Below are positions 12,545 through 24,540 of a stretch of DNA of 64,000 nucleotides, piece after piece. The translations under genes and the position numbers were made by a program. Below the pieces are notes generated by a model. The model saw only the letters and a list, made by a program, of their open reading frames with translations, made no database searches and was not told the origin of the DNA. The DNA comes from Archegozetes longisetosus (Eukaryota; Arthropoda; Arachnida; Sarcoptiformes; Trhypochthoniidae): assembly GCA_018873245.2 (NCBI GenBank), contig JAEMBT020000006.1:13858387-13922386 (forward strand), read 5' to 3'. The stretch's first letter is position 1; each line of letters opens with the position of its first letter.

Positions 12545-15500
12545 ATGTCGTCAATTAAAGAGTTATGGGCTGTAAGGACTTTCTTATTTGCTTGGATTAT
12601 ACCTATTATTCTACTTCCAATTCCATTCATCGTAACGACTCCGGTAAGAAATATTCTTTTAATGCTTATAGTAGTGTTCGTAGTTTCAATTCAAACTGAA
12701 AATATTATTGTTTTTCTTTCTAAAAGTCTTATGAATGTTGATTGTAAACAATACATGACTATCCCTATATTAAAAGCTTAACATAACTGATCAAAACAAA
12801 AATTGGGTTCAGTCAATGACTGAAAGTTTAACTTTATTAGTCTAAAAGGATAATGGTTATTTCAATAGCTTTAGTTTTGCTGATACTCATCAGTTATACT
12901 CATTAAGTAAGTACTAAACAATGATCGTTTCACTCGATCATAGTGAATCTCTTATGAGATCTATTGGATATATGTATGAAAAATAACAATTGTCTACTCC
13001 ACTCGCAGTTGAACAGTTCACAATAGAAGTATTTATATTTTATAACCTATAAATTCAATCCTTTCCATGAGAAGCCTTTAATTGATTTTTCAAATATATT
13101 TTGGTTAATATTCTCAACGATTAGGCTGGAAGATGTGCTTATGTGGTATTTGTTATGGCTTTTTACTGGTTTACAGAAGCGATTCCTATGTCGGTCACTG
13201 CTTTATTACCTCTGGTTTTATTCCCATTACTTGGAGTTTTATCGTCTGATCTCACAGCTAAAGCATATGTGAACGTATGAATTTCTCAAATCATTTCATT
13301 TCTTCAATTCTCACTATCTACTTATGTCGAAATAGGGAACAATAATAATATTTTTGGGAAGTCTTATCGCTGCGGCTGCTATCGAGAAGTCATGTTTGCA
13401 TAAGAGGATCGCACTCAAAGTCATTCTTATGACTGGAACTTCTCCTAAGAGGTGAAACTTCCTCGGAAAATCACCAAAGATATACATTTTTGCATTGTTT
13501 TAGTATTTCATTTTCATTCAACCCTAATATTAAGAATATCTATATTTTTGTCATGTTTTGCAATCTTCTAAGACTCAAACTGAAAGTTTTAGTAACTGGT
13601 TATTGTTTTCCATAGACTCTTATTTGGGTTTATGATGACCGCAGCATTTCTATCGATGTGGATCAGTAATCTTGCATCAACTGCTCTAATGATACCCATA
13701 GTGAACGCAGCTTTGGATCAACTGAAACAACGAAAATCTAAATCATATGGAGCCTTAGGGTCAAACTCAAGCGATCATAGCGGTAGGTTTGCTTTTATCA
13801 TCTGAATAACTTATTCTGAGTATGATATCTGATCAAAAGTTGCTGATTACTGAAAACGAGGTGTGCTAATTTAGCTGAACTAGTTTCATTGTTTGATTAC
13901 CTTTAATCAAGTATTTATTCATTATAATTACTTTATTCATATATTAGGCACTGTGAATATTGATATTGATGTTATATGATAAGATATATTAGCAATCCTG
14001 CTAATAAATGGCTCAAAATAGAAATTCATTTTCTTAATATTGATTAGAGACCAAACTAATTGTTTTGCTATAGAAAAAAATTAGATCAAACTTATGTTTA
14101 AAGCTTGTGATTGAGCTCAATGACGGACAATCGAGAATTTATAGTTTCAATAGGAATCAATTTAAATCGTTTTGTTTTTAGTCAATCGATAGTGTTCTGG
14201 ATATATGAATTTATAAATTTTTAAACTTTTCAATGAATTCATTTACGAATTTGGCTGATTTTTGAAAACTTTTGCCCAAAAATTGAAATATTCAAACTTT
14301 TAATGTTTCTAAACAAACAGTACTGAAGGAAGAAATATAAGTCATAAACAGTGTCAATAAGTAATTTTGTATATTCTTGCCTTAGAGTTCGGCTGCAACT
14401 CGAAGCTAGCTTTATTAGCTATGAAATTTCCAACTAATAAAAATCTTATAATTGGTTTTCCCTATATTTTATTGTTTTAGTTTCATATTGTGTTAAACTA
14501 CCATAATAAACGCTTTATTACAGCTTGTAATCGCAATATTTGCTCATTAGAGTTTATTTTTAGAAATTTAATAAATTCAAAGACTCTATGGCTAAACAGC
14601 AAAAGTCTAAAATTTAATTAGAGTGTTGCAACATATTTTTCTATATGACAAAATACTAGAGTTTACTGGATTCCGTGTTTGACTTCTCGATAGTATCTGA
14701 AAAGCAATACGTCAATTGCTAGACATTGTTTGTTATAACTCCGTTGAACAAACTTGAAGCAGGTTCACTTATAACAAGGGATGATTGTTTGTTATTTTAG
14801 TTATCTCAATCAAAGTATTCTAACGTGTACGAAACGGATTAACTGATATATTTTTTGATAACTGCAATTGAGTCAAATTGATAAAAGCTTTTATTTGCAA
14901 ATTGTAACGATTGTACTATTAAACTATAACTCAGCTATAGCCAACAAATCAATTTTCTAAACTATTTCATAACTTTCTTTAAAATACGAAAATTGAATTA
15001 CTTGTAGTCATAACGATGGAGTATAGGGACGGTCACTATAGCTCTCAAGTCAAGCTTTCAACGAAAAGTCATTGCCACGATAGGTAATTAACAATTAACA
15101 ATTAGATGAATGCACTCACAACTAAAGTAAACAAATTTTCGAAATAAGCAGTATTGGTTTGGATAAAGAAAGGCATGACAATATTCGTAAAGCAATATTT
15201 CTTGGTATTTGTTATTCGGCAAATATTGGGGGAACGGGCACTCTAACAGGCACTTCGACTAATCTCATTCTTAATGGAATACTCAAAGAGTAATATCCAA
15301 CAAAATCTGATTTTTAAAAAACAATTTTTACTGGAGTCTTCAATTCAAATTTGATATAGGAATCCAATATCATTCTCAGATTGGATTATATTCAACGTGC
15401 CTGGAATGCTTATCCTTGTCTTTCTTTCTTGGCTTTTCATTATCTTGTTTTACATGAGAAGCCCTAAAAAATCGTAAGATTATGTCAATTCTGGCATTAG

Positions 15501-16624
15501 TTAAGCTTAACTTTGACTATTTAATCGTCTCTTTATTCAGTCTGTCGGAAAATAGCGATAACGAAGCAATCTATAAAGCAATTAAAGTGAAATATGAAGA
15601 ATTAGGATCTATCACGTAAGATATTCTGGTAAAATAGCATGAAATAAAGGATATGAATGACTCAAACTTGGTTACTTATTTTGACACAGATTTCACGAGT
15701 TCGCAGTTCTCATATTATTCATACTTTTAATACTGCTCTGGTTTTTTAGAGATCCAGATTTTCTTAAAGGGTGGGCACCGCTTATCAACGAAAAACATAA
15801 GTAAGGATTAACAAGAAATTGATAACCAAGTAGAAATTCTAAAGTTTTGTTGCCATTTTACAGTTTTATTAAGGACTCTACGCCTGCTATTTTTATAGTG
15901 ATATTTTTCTTCTTAATACCTGCACATCCAACCCAACTAAAAACATCTCCAACACTTCTGGACTGGAAGACGACTCAAGAACATGTCGCATGGGGTATCT
16001 TACTATTACTCGGTGGTGGATTCGCTATGGCTGAAGGATCAGAAGTGTCTGGTTTGTCGCACTGGATGGGAACACAATTGACTGTTTTAGAAAATTTGCC
16101 ACACTTTATGATTATAATAATAGTTTGCATAATAGCTTTGACGTTGACTGAAATTGCGAGCAATACTGCGACCTGTACCATATTACTGCCTGTTATTAAA
16201 AGAATGGTAACTTTTATTAAGATTTCTAAGTCAGCTAAAAGTATTTGATGATTGAAATACTTTTTGTTTAGGCGATTGAACTGAACATGAGTCCTATGTC
16301 AGTTATGCTTCCCGTAACTCTTAGTTGTTCGTATGCATTCATGCTTCCAGTGGCCACTGGAACTAATGCTATAGTCTTTGAAGTCGCAAATATGAAGCCT
16401 AAAGATATGGTTGGTTATAGTTTGAATTTGAACTTTTAAAAAATAATTTTTTGAACCCGATTTTTCTGTTTTAGATGATACCCGGATTTTTCATGAAACT
16501 GATTTGTTTAGCTGTATCAATTTTTATGCTCAATACGTGGGGCAACTTAGTTCTTGATCTAAATGGCTTTCATTTAAATCAGACGTCTATTGCAATTTCA
16601 AACTATACAAATTCCGTTCATTAG
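12545..16624 (+). CDS. SLC13-family sodium/di- and tricarboxylate cotransporter (INDY-like)
   Basis: Eleven exons: 12545-12643, 13125-13274, 13336-13451, 13616-13786 (end uncertain), 15152-15289, 15360-15473, 15541-15615, 15690-15800, 15864-16206, 16272-16409 and 16475-16624, about 534 aa. The family imports succinate or citrate with sodium across the plasma membrane. It opens with [21 protein letters not shown], like human SLC13. [43 protein letters not shown] and the two hairpin/SNT repeats (WISNLAS in exon 4, IASNTATC in exon 9) follow in family order. TGTSTNLIL replaces the usual TGTAPNLVL and [10 protein letters not shown] replaces VATPPNAIVF. ATG 12545 is chosen because upstream TTG/ACG codons lack family similarity. 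Exon 4 can end at 13782 (good donor GTAGGT, but out of phase with exon 5) or 13786 (in phase). A missed small exon in the 1.4-kb intron is the alternative. AATAAA at 16845. Confidence 0.93.
13787..15151 (+). other. large intron of the SLC13 gene
   Basis: At about 1.36 kb this is far longer than the gene's other introns (mostly 60-480 bases). Nothing coding was recognised, but a short exon that would reconcile the best exon-4 donor with exon 5 may hide here. Confidence 0.5.
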
Positions 16625-17937
16625 GTTGGTATCTTTGGTCGACTTTGGACTTCATAGTTAACAAATTTAGAAGAAAATAGTCAGAAAATTTATTTATTTG
16701 ATTTTATCACCAGAGTTTTCATTCAATTTTTGTCTGATCTTTTTGTATCTATCACTATCTTTTATTAGAATTAAATATTAATTCAAACTGAAGTATCTTT
16801 CGAGATGAAAGTTTTTATTCGTATTACACCGAAAAAATGATCTCAATAAACATTTACGTTATCATAGTTGTGAATAAGCACAAAGCAGATCCACAAATTT
16901 AATTAACAATTGAAGCTCCAATTAGCACGCGATCTCAATGAAAACTCATAATCAAGTGATCAGACTTAATTAGCATTTATGTTGAGTTTAAAATAAAGTA
17001 AGGTTCATTCTTATTCAAAGAGTATATCACAAAACGGTATGTGATAAAAGTAATAGTTTTTGCTTAGTTGAACTCTTGTTACAAAGCTGTGATCAAAATC
17101 AGATTTTATCAGACAAGTCATTGAAATCATTAATTCATAGACTCATAGAGTTATATAACCGTGTTACAACTATTGCAATTGATTAATATTTATGCTTAGT
17201 GCAAACATAAGCATCACGATCACAAAAAAACGTCCGTCACATGCAGCTCTTGCTGGAACGCCGATCAAGAATAAACTCAAACGACTCTCTTCCCCTTAAG
17301 ATAGAATAGTTTTAAGCTCATTAAAGTTGCATCCCAGAACTCAATCGGATATCTCAATGAAGCAAAGACTTACGATTTTTGAGCCAAGTGAAACAACATT
17401 GGCACTAACCACCACGTTCTACAAAAATACCATCTTTGTTAACTTCACAATTTTCTCAACCAAAGTGCGTTTATGTTGGACTCGATAGTTAAGGAATCAA
17501 ACAATTCTGACAGAAAATGCTTATATGAGACAAACCGCAATCACAATAGAGTTGCATTTTAGATCCTCAGAAGTTATGCTCAAGTCTTTAACTAAATGTT
17601 TGAGTCTGACAAACATCGAACACGAGAATGACTTAATAAATTTTTTCTTTTTATATCGTACCGCAAATGACAAAAAATGATATATGCTGAATGTCTATAT
17701 AATACTTGACGATTGTCACAAATTATTTAACTCATTGAACACTAGATCAATAGTTCTTTTGATCAAAGCTAATGCAACCCAATCACTTGGTTGTGAAGAT
17801 CGGGCTCTCATCTGATTATGAGGTACAACAGCACTGAATAAATATACATAAAAGTAGGCTCAACTAACTTGCTATTTGAAAATTACTTTTAAGTGTTTGA
17901 TTTTTACTTTTAATTATAACCTTAGAAACAATCTTTA
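16625..17937. other. intergenic, SLC13 3' flank
   Basis: Contains AATAAA at 16845-16850 as a likely poly(A) signal for the SLC13 transcript. Nothing else was recognised up to the MITE at 17938. Confidence 0.45.
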
Positions 17938-18108
17938 CAGTCTGGTCCGGTTGTAGGTAACTGGTCAGTGCATAGGAAATAGTTGCCTATAACCGGGTTT
18001 GCTTATATCCCAACTCTAACATATAATTAGATTAGCTGGTGCTTAATAAATCATTTACTAACAGTCGGGTTTGCCTATAACCGAGTTGCCAATAACCAAA
18101 TCAGACTG
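17938..18108. mobile_element. 171-bp Tigger/pogo-like MITE
   Basis: The ends are imperfect inverted repeats of about 28 bases: CAGTCTGGTCCGGTTGTAGG on the left and CAGTCTGATTTGGTTATTGG read inward from the right. Both are flanked by TA (17936-17937 and 18109-18110), the Tc1/mariner/pogo target site. Internal copies of GCCTATAACCGGGTTTGC occur in both halves, as subterminal repeats. There is no coding capacity. It lies between the convergent 3' ends of SLC13 and SETDB1. Confidence 0.75.
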
Positions 18109-18332
18109 TAATAGATTGTAAATCTAATTAAAGGTGTTTAAATTCAATTTGATTTCTACATCTGCATCTGCACAAAATTTTACTCGATATATAAAACCAA
18201 CAATTATGCGAGGGATATACAAAGAGAAAATGAATTGAAATTTTATTGAGTGATAAACTGGTAGGCTCACATAAAATACAAATGTTTGTAGTAACATTTT
18301 AAATACTCATGATATGTCAGATGGATTAAGAG

Positions 18333-21300
18333 TTATATTAAAGTAACCTTTTTACACCTATGGGCCCCGCAAAAGCATGGCATCTTTCTTCCTGGAATTG
18401 ACCCGATCTCGTAATTGTAATCCCAAGTCAGCTCTTCGTATGCCAGAATGTCTCTGATTAAGTAACAAAAACTTAATTGATAGAACAATATTTTAAATCT
18501 TTATTGTATTACTTTTTGGCAAAGAAGGAAACCCATGGAAACCGCAAATCGTGTGTATCTACAAAAACATTCTGAACAAAACAATTTGGTTCGCACGAGT
18601 GATTCAAATATCTGCCTATATTTCCAGTCTTTTTAGCATCGAGTGAATAACAAAAATCTTCTTTGAAAAAGTCTTCGCGTATTGAGAAACGACTTCTCGG
18701 TTTTTCATCATTTCTTCTACGACCTATCAATTATAATTGAACGAAGACATGAATGACTTATAAACATAACAATCAATTATTCAAATAACCAATACCTCCA
18801 TAAACAATATTTGAATTTTCTAAAGGAGTTTCAGTAACAGTAGAGTTTCTAAACTTAGACTTTTTGCCTGAATATTTATAATCTTCGTCATCTTCATCAT
18901 CTTGATAGTCGTCTTCTGATTGATCATAATCTTCATCGTCTGGTTCCACATCACTCTCATAGCCTTCTTTATAGTGTTCACAAACATCAATATAATCCAA
19001 ATCTGCTAAGTATTCGTCTCCACAAATCTTTCCTTCTTTATCGGCCGCTTCTTCATTAAGGATTTGTGCCGCATATATGCATAGAAAGGTTCCTGAATTA
19101 TATTCGGACAATAGATATCAGTAAATCAATCAAAATATTTATATAAGATGAGCAGAACCTTTTGGGACGTCATGCAAGACTCGGACACCCCATCCTTTCT
19201 TTAAAGTTTTGAATAGTTGTAATCTACATTTGATTCCATTCTGAACAACACGATTAGCACACTTTGAATTGCACGGACATCTCTGGTTGCACTCAAAAAC
19301 CCCAGTCATTATGAAATCATTCAATCTTTTGAATTGATAGCCAACATGCTGCAACTTATTCTTGAATCAAATTCATTAAACAATCAGATTAAATATGAAA
19401 TTGTATGAAAGTGAAGATATATTTAAGAAAATTCAAACCTTTCTAATGGCATCACTCGCTTCTATGGTCAACTGTTGACACGAACATCTCTCACTATCAG
19501 CACAGTTATCAGTACAATCGCAACACGATAGGAATTCAGGATCAGGACTGAATTCAACGTCTGGATGAGGAAAGCGTACATTCTTGTAGATAACATTTCC
19601 CAGGTCCGAATCATCGACTGTATTGACACAAGAAATCGGTTGGAGTTCCGAGCCACGTGTTATGTCTTGAATGTAAAGGCGGGCCTTAACTGGATTAGAC
19701 TTGCGGAACAAAGCAAAACCAGTTGAAAATGTGAACAGATCAATGTCTAATTGGGACCCAGTGTCCAATAAATAGGTATAGACTTCATAAATACTTCTTA
19801 GTCTTCGACCACAAGGACCTCTGTATTGGATTCGTGGAGATCTTTCATTTGAATATCTGACAACCTCTCTACGATAGCCAACTATTATAGGTATATGATA
19901 GGGATTCTCGTTATAAAATGAACGATTTTCGTCAGTGCCTAACATAGAAATCAATATTCAATTCAATAACTTCATAGTGAATATAAAGGCTTTCGATATA
20001 GACCTTCAATACATTTATGAATGCATGTGTGTGGAACAAATGGTCTTAGAGTTTGTTCAAATTCTGGCATTTTCTCCACTTCTACTTCAATTGGATTTGA
20101 CAATTCGCTGTCGATCATACTCAAGGGATTACATGAAGATGAGGACAAACTTCCAGATGGTTTGGCCGTTGATTTTCGTGCCGTTTGTCTAAATTTTCTT
20201 TTCCTATTGGGCTCTTCTTTGTCAAGAATAACAATTTCGGCATTAAATCTTTGAGATGAGTCTTGGGTCGGGACCTCCTCTTCTGCTTGTTCGTCTGTAT
20301 TCCATTCGACAAAAGCATTGGATCGCTGGTCAAGTCTACGACAGATTCTTGTAGTCGATCGTCCAGCGCGATGCTTCACATTAGTCTTCACTACTGTACA
20401 CTCTTTGTAGATATCAAGTAGTCTTCTTGAGCCGCGATATATCCATTCACTTCTCTCAAATTTATCAAACGATATCAATGCAAGACTTGCGTCGATGTCT
20501 AAAACTCTTGCGATTTCCCTGATTTGCGTTCATAAAGATTTCTTTAAGTTTCATGACTTAATTTCAACTAAATCTAGAGGTTTATACCACTTATCCTGAA
20601 GTCTAACTTTAATTTTATCATCTTTTTGAAGCTTAAGCATTGGTCGTTCGGGATAATTCTCAAAATAGTTCCTGAGAAAGTCAGCATAATCTCTGACTTC
20701 ATCGTCTTTGTCTTTATCTTTGTCTTGAAAAATATTGGCAGCTAATTGTTTTGAGAAAAAACAAAATGTCATGATAGAATATCTATGAAATAAACTAAAT
20801 GAAGGTTAATACCAGGACATCGACTATATATGAGGTAAATATCATTTCTTGCGACATAACGAAATGCATTCTTATCAAAGAATATCAGGTAACGGAAAGA
20901 GTTTGTATTCTTTGGTGGTTCGGCAACTGTTCCAGAATAAAGCTCTCTTCTCGAATTGAGTGCTCCAGTATTTTCACTGAAATAAGCTTTTGATAAAAAA
21001 TAATTTCATCAATAGATAAATTAGAATAAAATTAGTGTCTAAATATCTATGACAAACCAATAACTCTTTCTCCGACAGGCAATGAAGAAGAAGATGATAT
21101 GTTATAGGCTATCAGTTTATGTGATATTAGAGTTCCACCAACCACTGTTTTATCTTTGAATTTGACCGAAAAATGATTTATGTCCCGAACTTTCTCAATA
21201 GTTGCAGGTTTCCAACAATGAGTTAATATATTATTAGAAGCAGCAAATACTTCATCATTAGGTTTAAGTGGTCTATAAATCAATACAAATCAGTTTTAGT

Positions 21301-22028
21301 TTACTCATTGATTTAGAGAAAGAACCACTTATTTCATACTTTCGGAAGAATCTCTCAGTTTGTTCACTAATAATAGGTTTGACATCAGTATTAATTCCAT
21401 CGAAAACAACATCGCAATCAGAAAACATATCAGTTTTGACATCTTGAGAACTAGTTTCTCCTAGGGCATTGTCTGTTTGTGTGGCAATCGATGGAACTGT
21501 TGACTTTTTATTGGATGAACTTGAATTTGCAACTTTTGAGTCCACTGATAAAGAATTCATTCTTTTCTTCAATTCTGTGATGTCTATAACTCTTTGAATC
21601 GGTTTCGGGTAATAAGTGTATTCATTGTCATAATAAATAATGTCACAAATAGATTCCGTCCTTTAAATCAAATACATTTTGAATAAAAATTCAATCCAAT
21701 ATAAAATACTAATTAAAATAGAAAATATAAAATAAAAATAGTCTAAAGTGGTTTACTTTTTATTCGAGTCGATTGCTTTGATTTGTGCCATCAATTCATC
21801 AAACTTTTTATTACCCGCTTCGATAATATCCAGATCTTTGAGCAAACTATTCCTTTTCTCAACTAATTGTTGCAATTGTTTTTCATTTTCTAACCATTTC
21901 TGATCGTTAGCCAAATACTGGTCAACAAGTTTATCGAGTTCTTCATCGTTTTCCTGAAGATATTTCAACAGCTGCTCGTAATCGATGTCTGAAGGAAATT
22001 CAATCGAATCGTAGTCAAATTCAGACAT
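18333..22028 (-). CDS. histone H3K9 methyltransferase SETDB1 / eggless
   Basis: Eleven exons (minus): 21757-22028, 21340-21660, 21054-21272, 20813-20976, 20558-20741, 20013 (or 20004)-20518, 19439-19938, 19159-19348, 18796-19092, 18513-18723 and 18333-18453. All phases agree and give about 994 aa. SETDB1 trimethylates H3K9 in the nucleus and silences repeats. An acidic coiled-coil N-terminus is followed by three Tudor segments ([40 protein letters not shown]). Next come the methyl-CpG-binding-like domain ([20 protein letters not shown]), the pre-SET Cys cluster ([18 protein letters not shown]), the split SET domain (KKGWGVRVL, then [17 protein letters not shown] and ELTWDYNYE) and post-[11 protein letters not shown]. 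The SET insert is only about 70-80 residues, very acidic, against some 350 in human. The exon 6 donor is ambiguous (TGT or GAAG). The gene is convergent with SLC13. Confidence 0.95.
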
Positions 22029-22744
22029 TGTTTTGATTTAAGTGGAATTAATCATATCTTAAAATCAAGATGAATCAATGTTGAAAATTTGAACACTTTC
22101 TGTTCACATGAAAATCATATTCGGCTTTGTTTACATGTTTGACCCAAAGTTTTCAGTTATCCTGTAGTTTTTATAGATAATACTCAGTATTTTAATGAGC
22201 AAACATTCTACAAAACCATTCTATTCAATACACTGCAAATACATCGAGAACCAATAGAACACAAGATAAGAGGCGCCTAAGTTTGAATCTTAAAAAACAA
22301 GAGTTTTAAAAAAGACTTGATTAATTAATTTATTTATTATACTAAAAAGCTATCAACAAATATACTTTTGATTGAGATGAGCAACTCGAAAAAAACATCA
22401 TGAAAGCATCGATAAAATAGTTTTTTAACTCTTAAGTCAAAATCATATCAGGTATGGTGTTAATCAAAGTTATGAATAGAGTTTAAACGAATAAGTAATA
22501 TCAATTTTTCAATAAAAATAATTTTCAGTTGTATTATATTAGTTTTATTAATAGTTACAAATCTATTAAGTACACGGAGAACCTGAACTGCTATGACAAT
22601 TTGGCACAAATAAATAATCGAAAAGACCAAAGGAATAGTTTCTAAAAATTCAAACAATGCACTAAACCTAAAGAATAAACATTTTAAGTATCTACTTCAA
22701 ATAATTGCCCACAACAGGCCATAAAAAACCAACTTTCTTTTCTT
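22029..22744. other. SETDB1 upstream region, no gene seen
   Basis: Likely contains the SETDB1 promoter. A 65-codon minus frame at 22460-22657 is hydrophobic but matches nothing. Confidence 0.4.
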
Positions 22745-22978
22745 TTAATCGATCCCAAATGAAGGGTGTCGTTTAGTGAGACCATGTCTCTTTTTCTTCC
22801 AATATCGATATCTCAGAACGCGATATTCTCATATTTGATCACGTTTTGTCGAAAGCCATAAGTCTTTGAAGAAATTATATTGAAATAACTTGAACTCTTC
22901 AGTTTTCCAGTGGTTGTGTGGGTGTGCAGACATTCCTTCTTTCTTGAGTTTGGCCACAACAAAATCATAAAATTTCAT
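22745..22978 (-). pseudogene. possible decayed coding remnant with in-frame TGA
   Basis: The minus frame from an ATG at 22978 reads 49 well-composed codons (KFYDFVVAKLKKEGMSAH, then NHWKTEEFKLFQYNFF). It hits TGA at 22829-22831 and continues in the same frame for 27 more codons rich in basic and aromatic residues (RVLRYRYWKKKRHG) to a TAA at 22745. Upstream, the same frame shows RDWTKYKCKLNGLSDDG before two further TGA codons. I do not recognise the protein. It could be a degenerate gene, a chance run or an unresolved exon set. Confidence 0.3.
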
Positions 22979-23599
22979 TCTTCATCAAACTCTTAACAGT
23001 CCGTCATCTGATAACCCATTAAGTTTGCATTTGTATTTAGTCCAATCCCTAACCATCTCTAAATCCAGTGCATAGGATATGTAACAATGCGCCCAACATA
23101 CCTGGGCATTGCAGTGCATTTCTCTATAATCTTCCGTCACATCTCTTTTCATCATCATAAGTTCTCTTTCCGTCAGTCAACTTTTATAATCATATCAAGA
23201 TTGTTACTCACTATTAAAAACTACACCTCAGACTCTGAAACATTAACTCAAACTGAAATTTATCTAAACTTTGAAATTTCGTTCTCACATTAAAAATATT
23301 ATTAAAGAAAATCCTCGAAATGTTTAAACAAACCTTATTATTTTGAAACAATTAAATAAATACCCGATGACTTAAACAATACATAATTAACTTAAAAATT
23401 TAGTTTATTTGACTCGAACTGAGGTGAAAACCTAAACATTATTACAACCAAAATGATAATTAAGTTTAGACTTTAATCACATGAAAAAGGCTACAGACAA
23501 ATCGAAGAGAAAGAAAGCTAAAGATTACAATCAAACTTATTATGTCTTAACTGAAAACTAATTAATCGATTAATATTAATAATCAAGTATATGAATCGA

Positions 23600-24124
23600 T
23601 TAGTGGTGTTCGTGATGTTCGTCGTGTTGTAAGCCCTCATAAGCTTCCTCTTTGTCAGAAACATATTTGAGGACATCTCTAGGAGTCAAGAGTTTCTCAG
23701 CATCACAATCAGGTATTTCGAAGTGAAACTCATCCTCTATAGCCATAATAACCTCGACATGATCTAAAGAGTCCAAACCCAAGTCATTGTAAAAATGAGA
23801 ATCGAGCGTTAGCTTTTCCGGATCTATTTTGTCATAGAGTTTCAACAATAATAGGATTCGCTCGCGTATGAAATCGTAAGTCAACGGAGGTTTGCCTGCA
23901 AATGGTCTGAACAAGACTTGTGCTGGCTTAATCGATGATAAAAGTGATTGCGGTCTAAATTTCATCATTGAACTCATTGATTGGTACGAACGATAACAAA
24001 CTCTTGAGTTTTGATTATCTTCGATCGCTTTTAATCCCATTTTATTTAATGATAATTGACTTAATTTTAAGCCATTTATTAGATTTAGTTTGGGTAATAA
24101 TCGGTTGACTTGTATTAAATTCAT
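23600..24124 (-). CDS. mitochondrial acyl carrier protein
   Basis: Single exon, 174 aa. It carries acyl chains on 4'-phosphopantetheine for mitochondrial fatty-acid and lipoate synthesis. In animals it is also complex I subunit NDUFAB1 and supports iron-sulfur cluster assembly. The C-terminal half is a canonical ACP domain with [20 protein letters not shown]; Ser119 in DSL is the prosthetic-group site. The N-terminal 75 residues are basic and Ser-rich with almost no acids, fitting a mitochondrial targeting peptide. The start is the ATG at 24124; the open frame runs two codons further to a TTG, which is not used. The tail is unusual: about ten residues past the family end, rich in His and Glu (HDEHHEHH). 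The gene diverges from the RIMOC1 homologue, with starts 416 bases apart. Confidence 0.93.
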   Translation of the reverse strand: MNLIQVNRLLPKLNLINGLKLSQLSLNKMGLKAIEDNQNSRVCYRSYQSMSSMMKFRPQSLLSSIKPAQVLFRPFAGKPPLTYDFIRERILLLLKLYDKIDPEKLTLDSHFYNDLGLDSLDHVEVIMAIEDEFHFEIPDCDAEKLLTPRDVLKYVSDKEEAYEGLQHDEHHEHH

Positions 24125-24540
24125 TATCAATTAATTTTGATTTAGTTTTGAATTTAATGTCTTGTTTTATTTACTTGTTTTGGTGATATTTTTGGAACAT
24201 GTGATCGAAGCAAAATGTTTTATTTAGTAGAATAGTTTCTTTAACAACGAGATAAGTAATAGGTTTCATAACATTCACTTATGTGGTTCTTTCAAATAAA
24301 CCCTTCATTTCTTCATAGATTACGTCTCAATAACCACCAATTGCTTCAATTTGAACCCTTTATTACACGAATGTTTCTCTTGACGTAAACATTAGTTTAA
24401 TTTTATTTTAAAGTTTAATTCAATAAATCAACAAAACAATAATAGTAATAATCAGTGAATAAATAATATTATTTTTAGCGGCAAGTTATCCACTCAACAA
24501 TCAAAAAAGAAATACCAGATTAAGAACAAGAACTCGAAAA
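24125..24540. promoter_or_regulatory. shared divergent upstream region of mitochondrial ACP and RIMOC1 genes
   Basis: Two start codons face away from each other across 416 bases with no other gene between them. Both promoters must lie here, or partly inside the genes. No TATA or initiator motif could be assigned with confidence. Confidence 0.5.

Noticed and set aside
19935..20333. Several 70-85 codon frames on the plus strand and in other minus frames inside SETDB1
   Set aside because: They are shadows of the SETDB1 exons, which are supported by family similarity and phase.
21273..21305. Very short (about 32-base) intron in SETDB1 using GTAAAC
   Set aside because: The codon phase does not match the next exon. 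A donor further upstream (GTATGA) gives a 67-base intron with matching phase.
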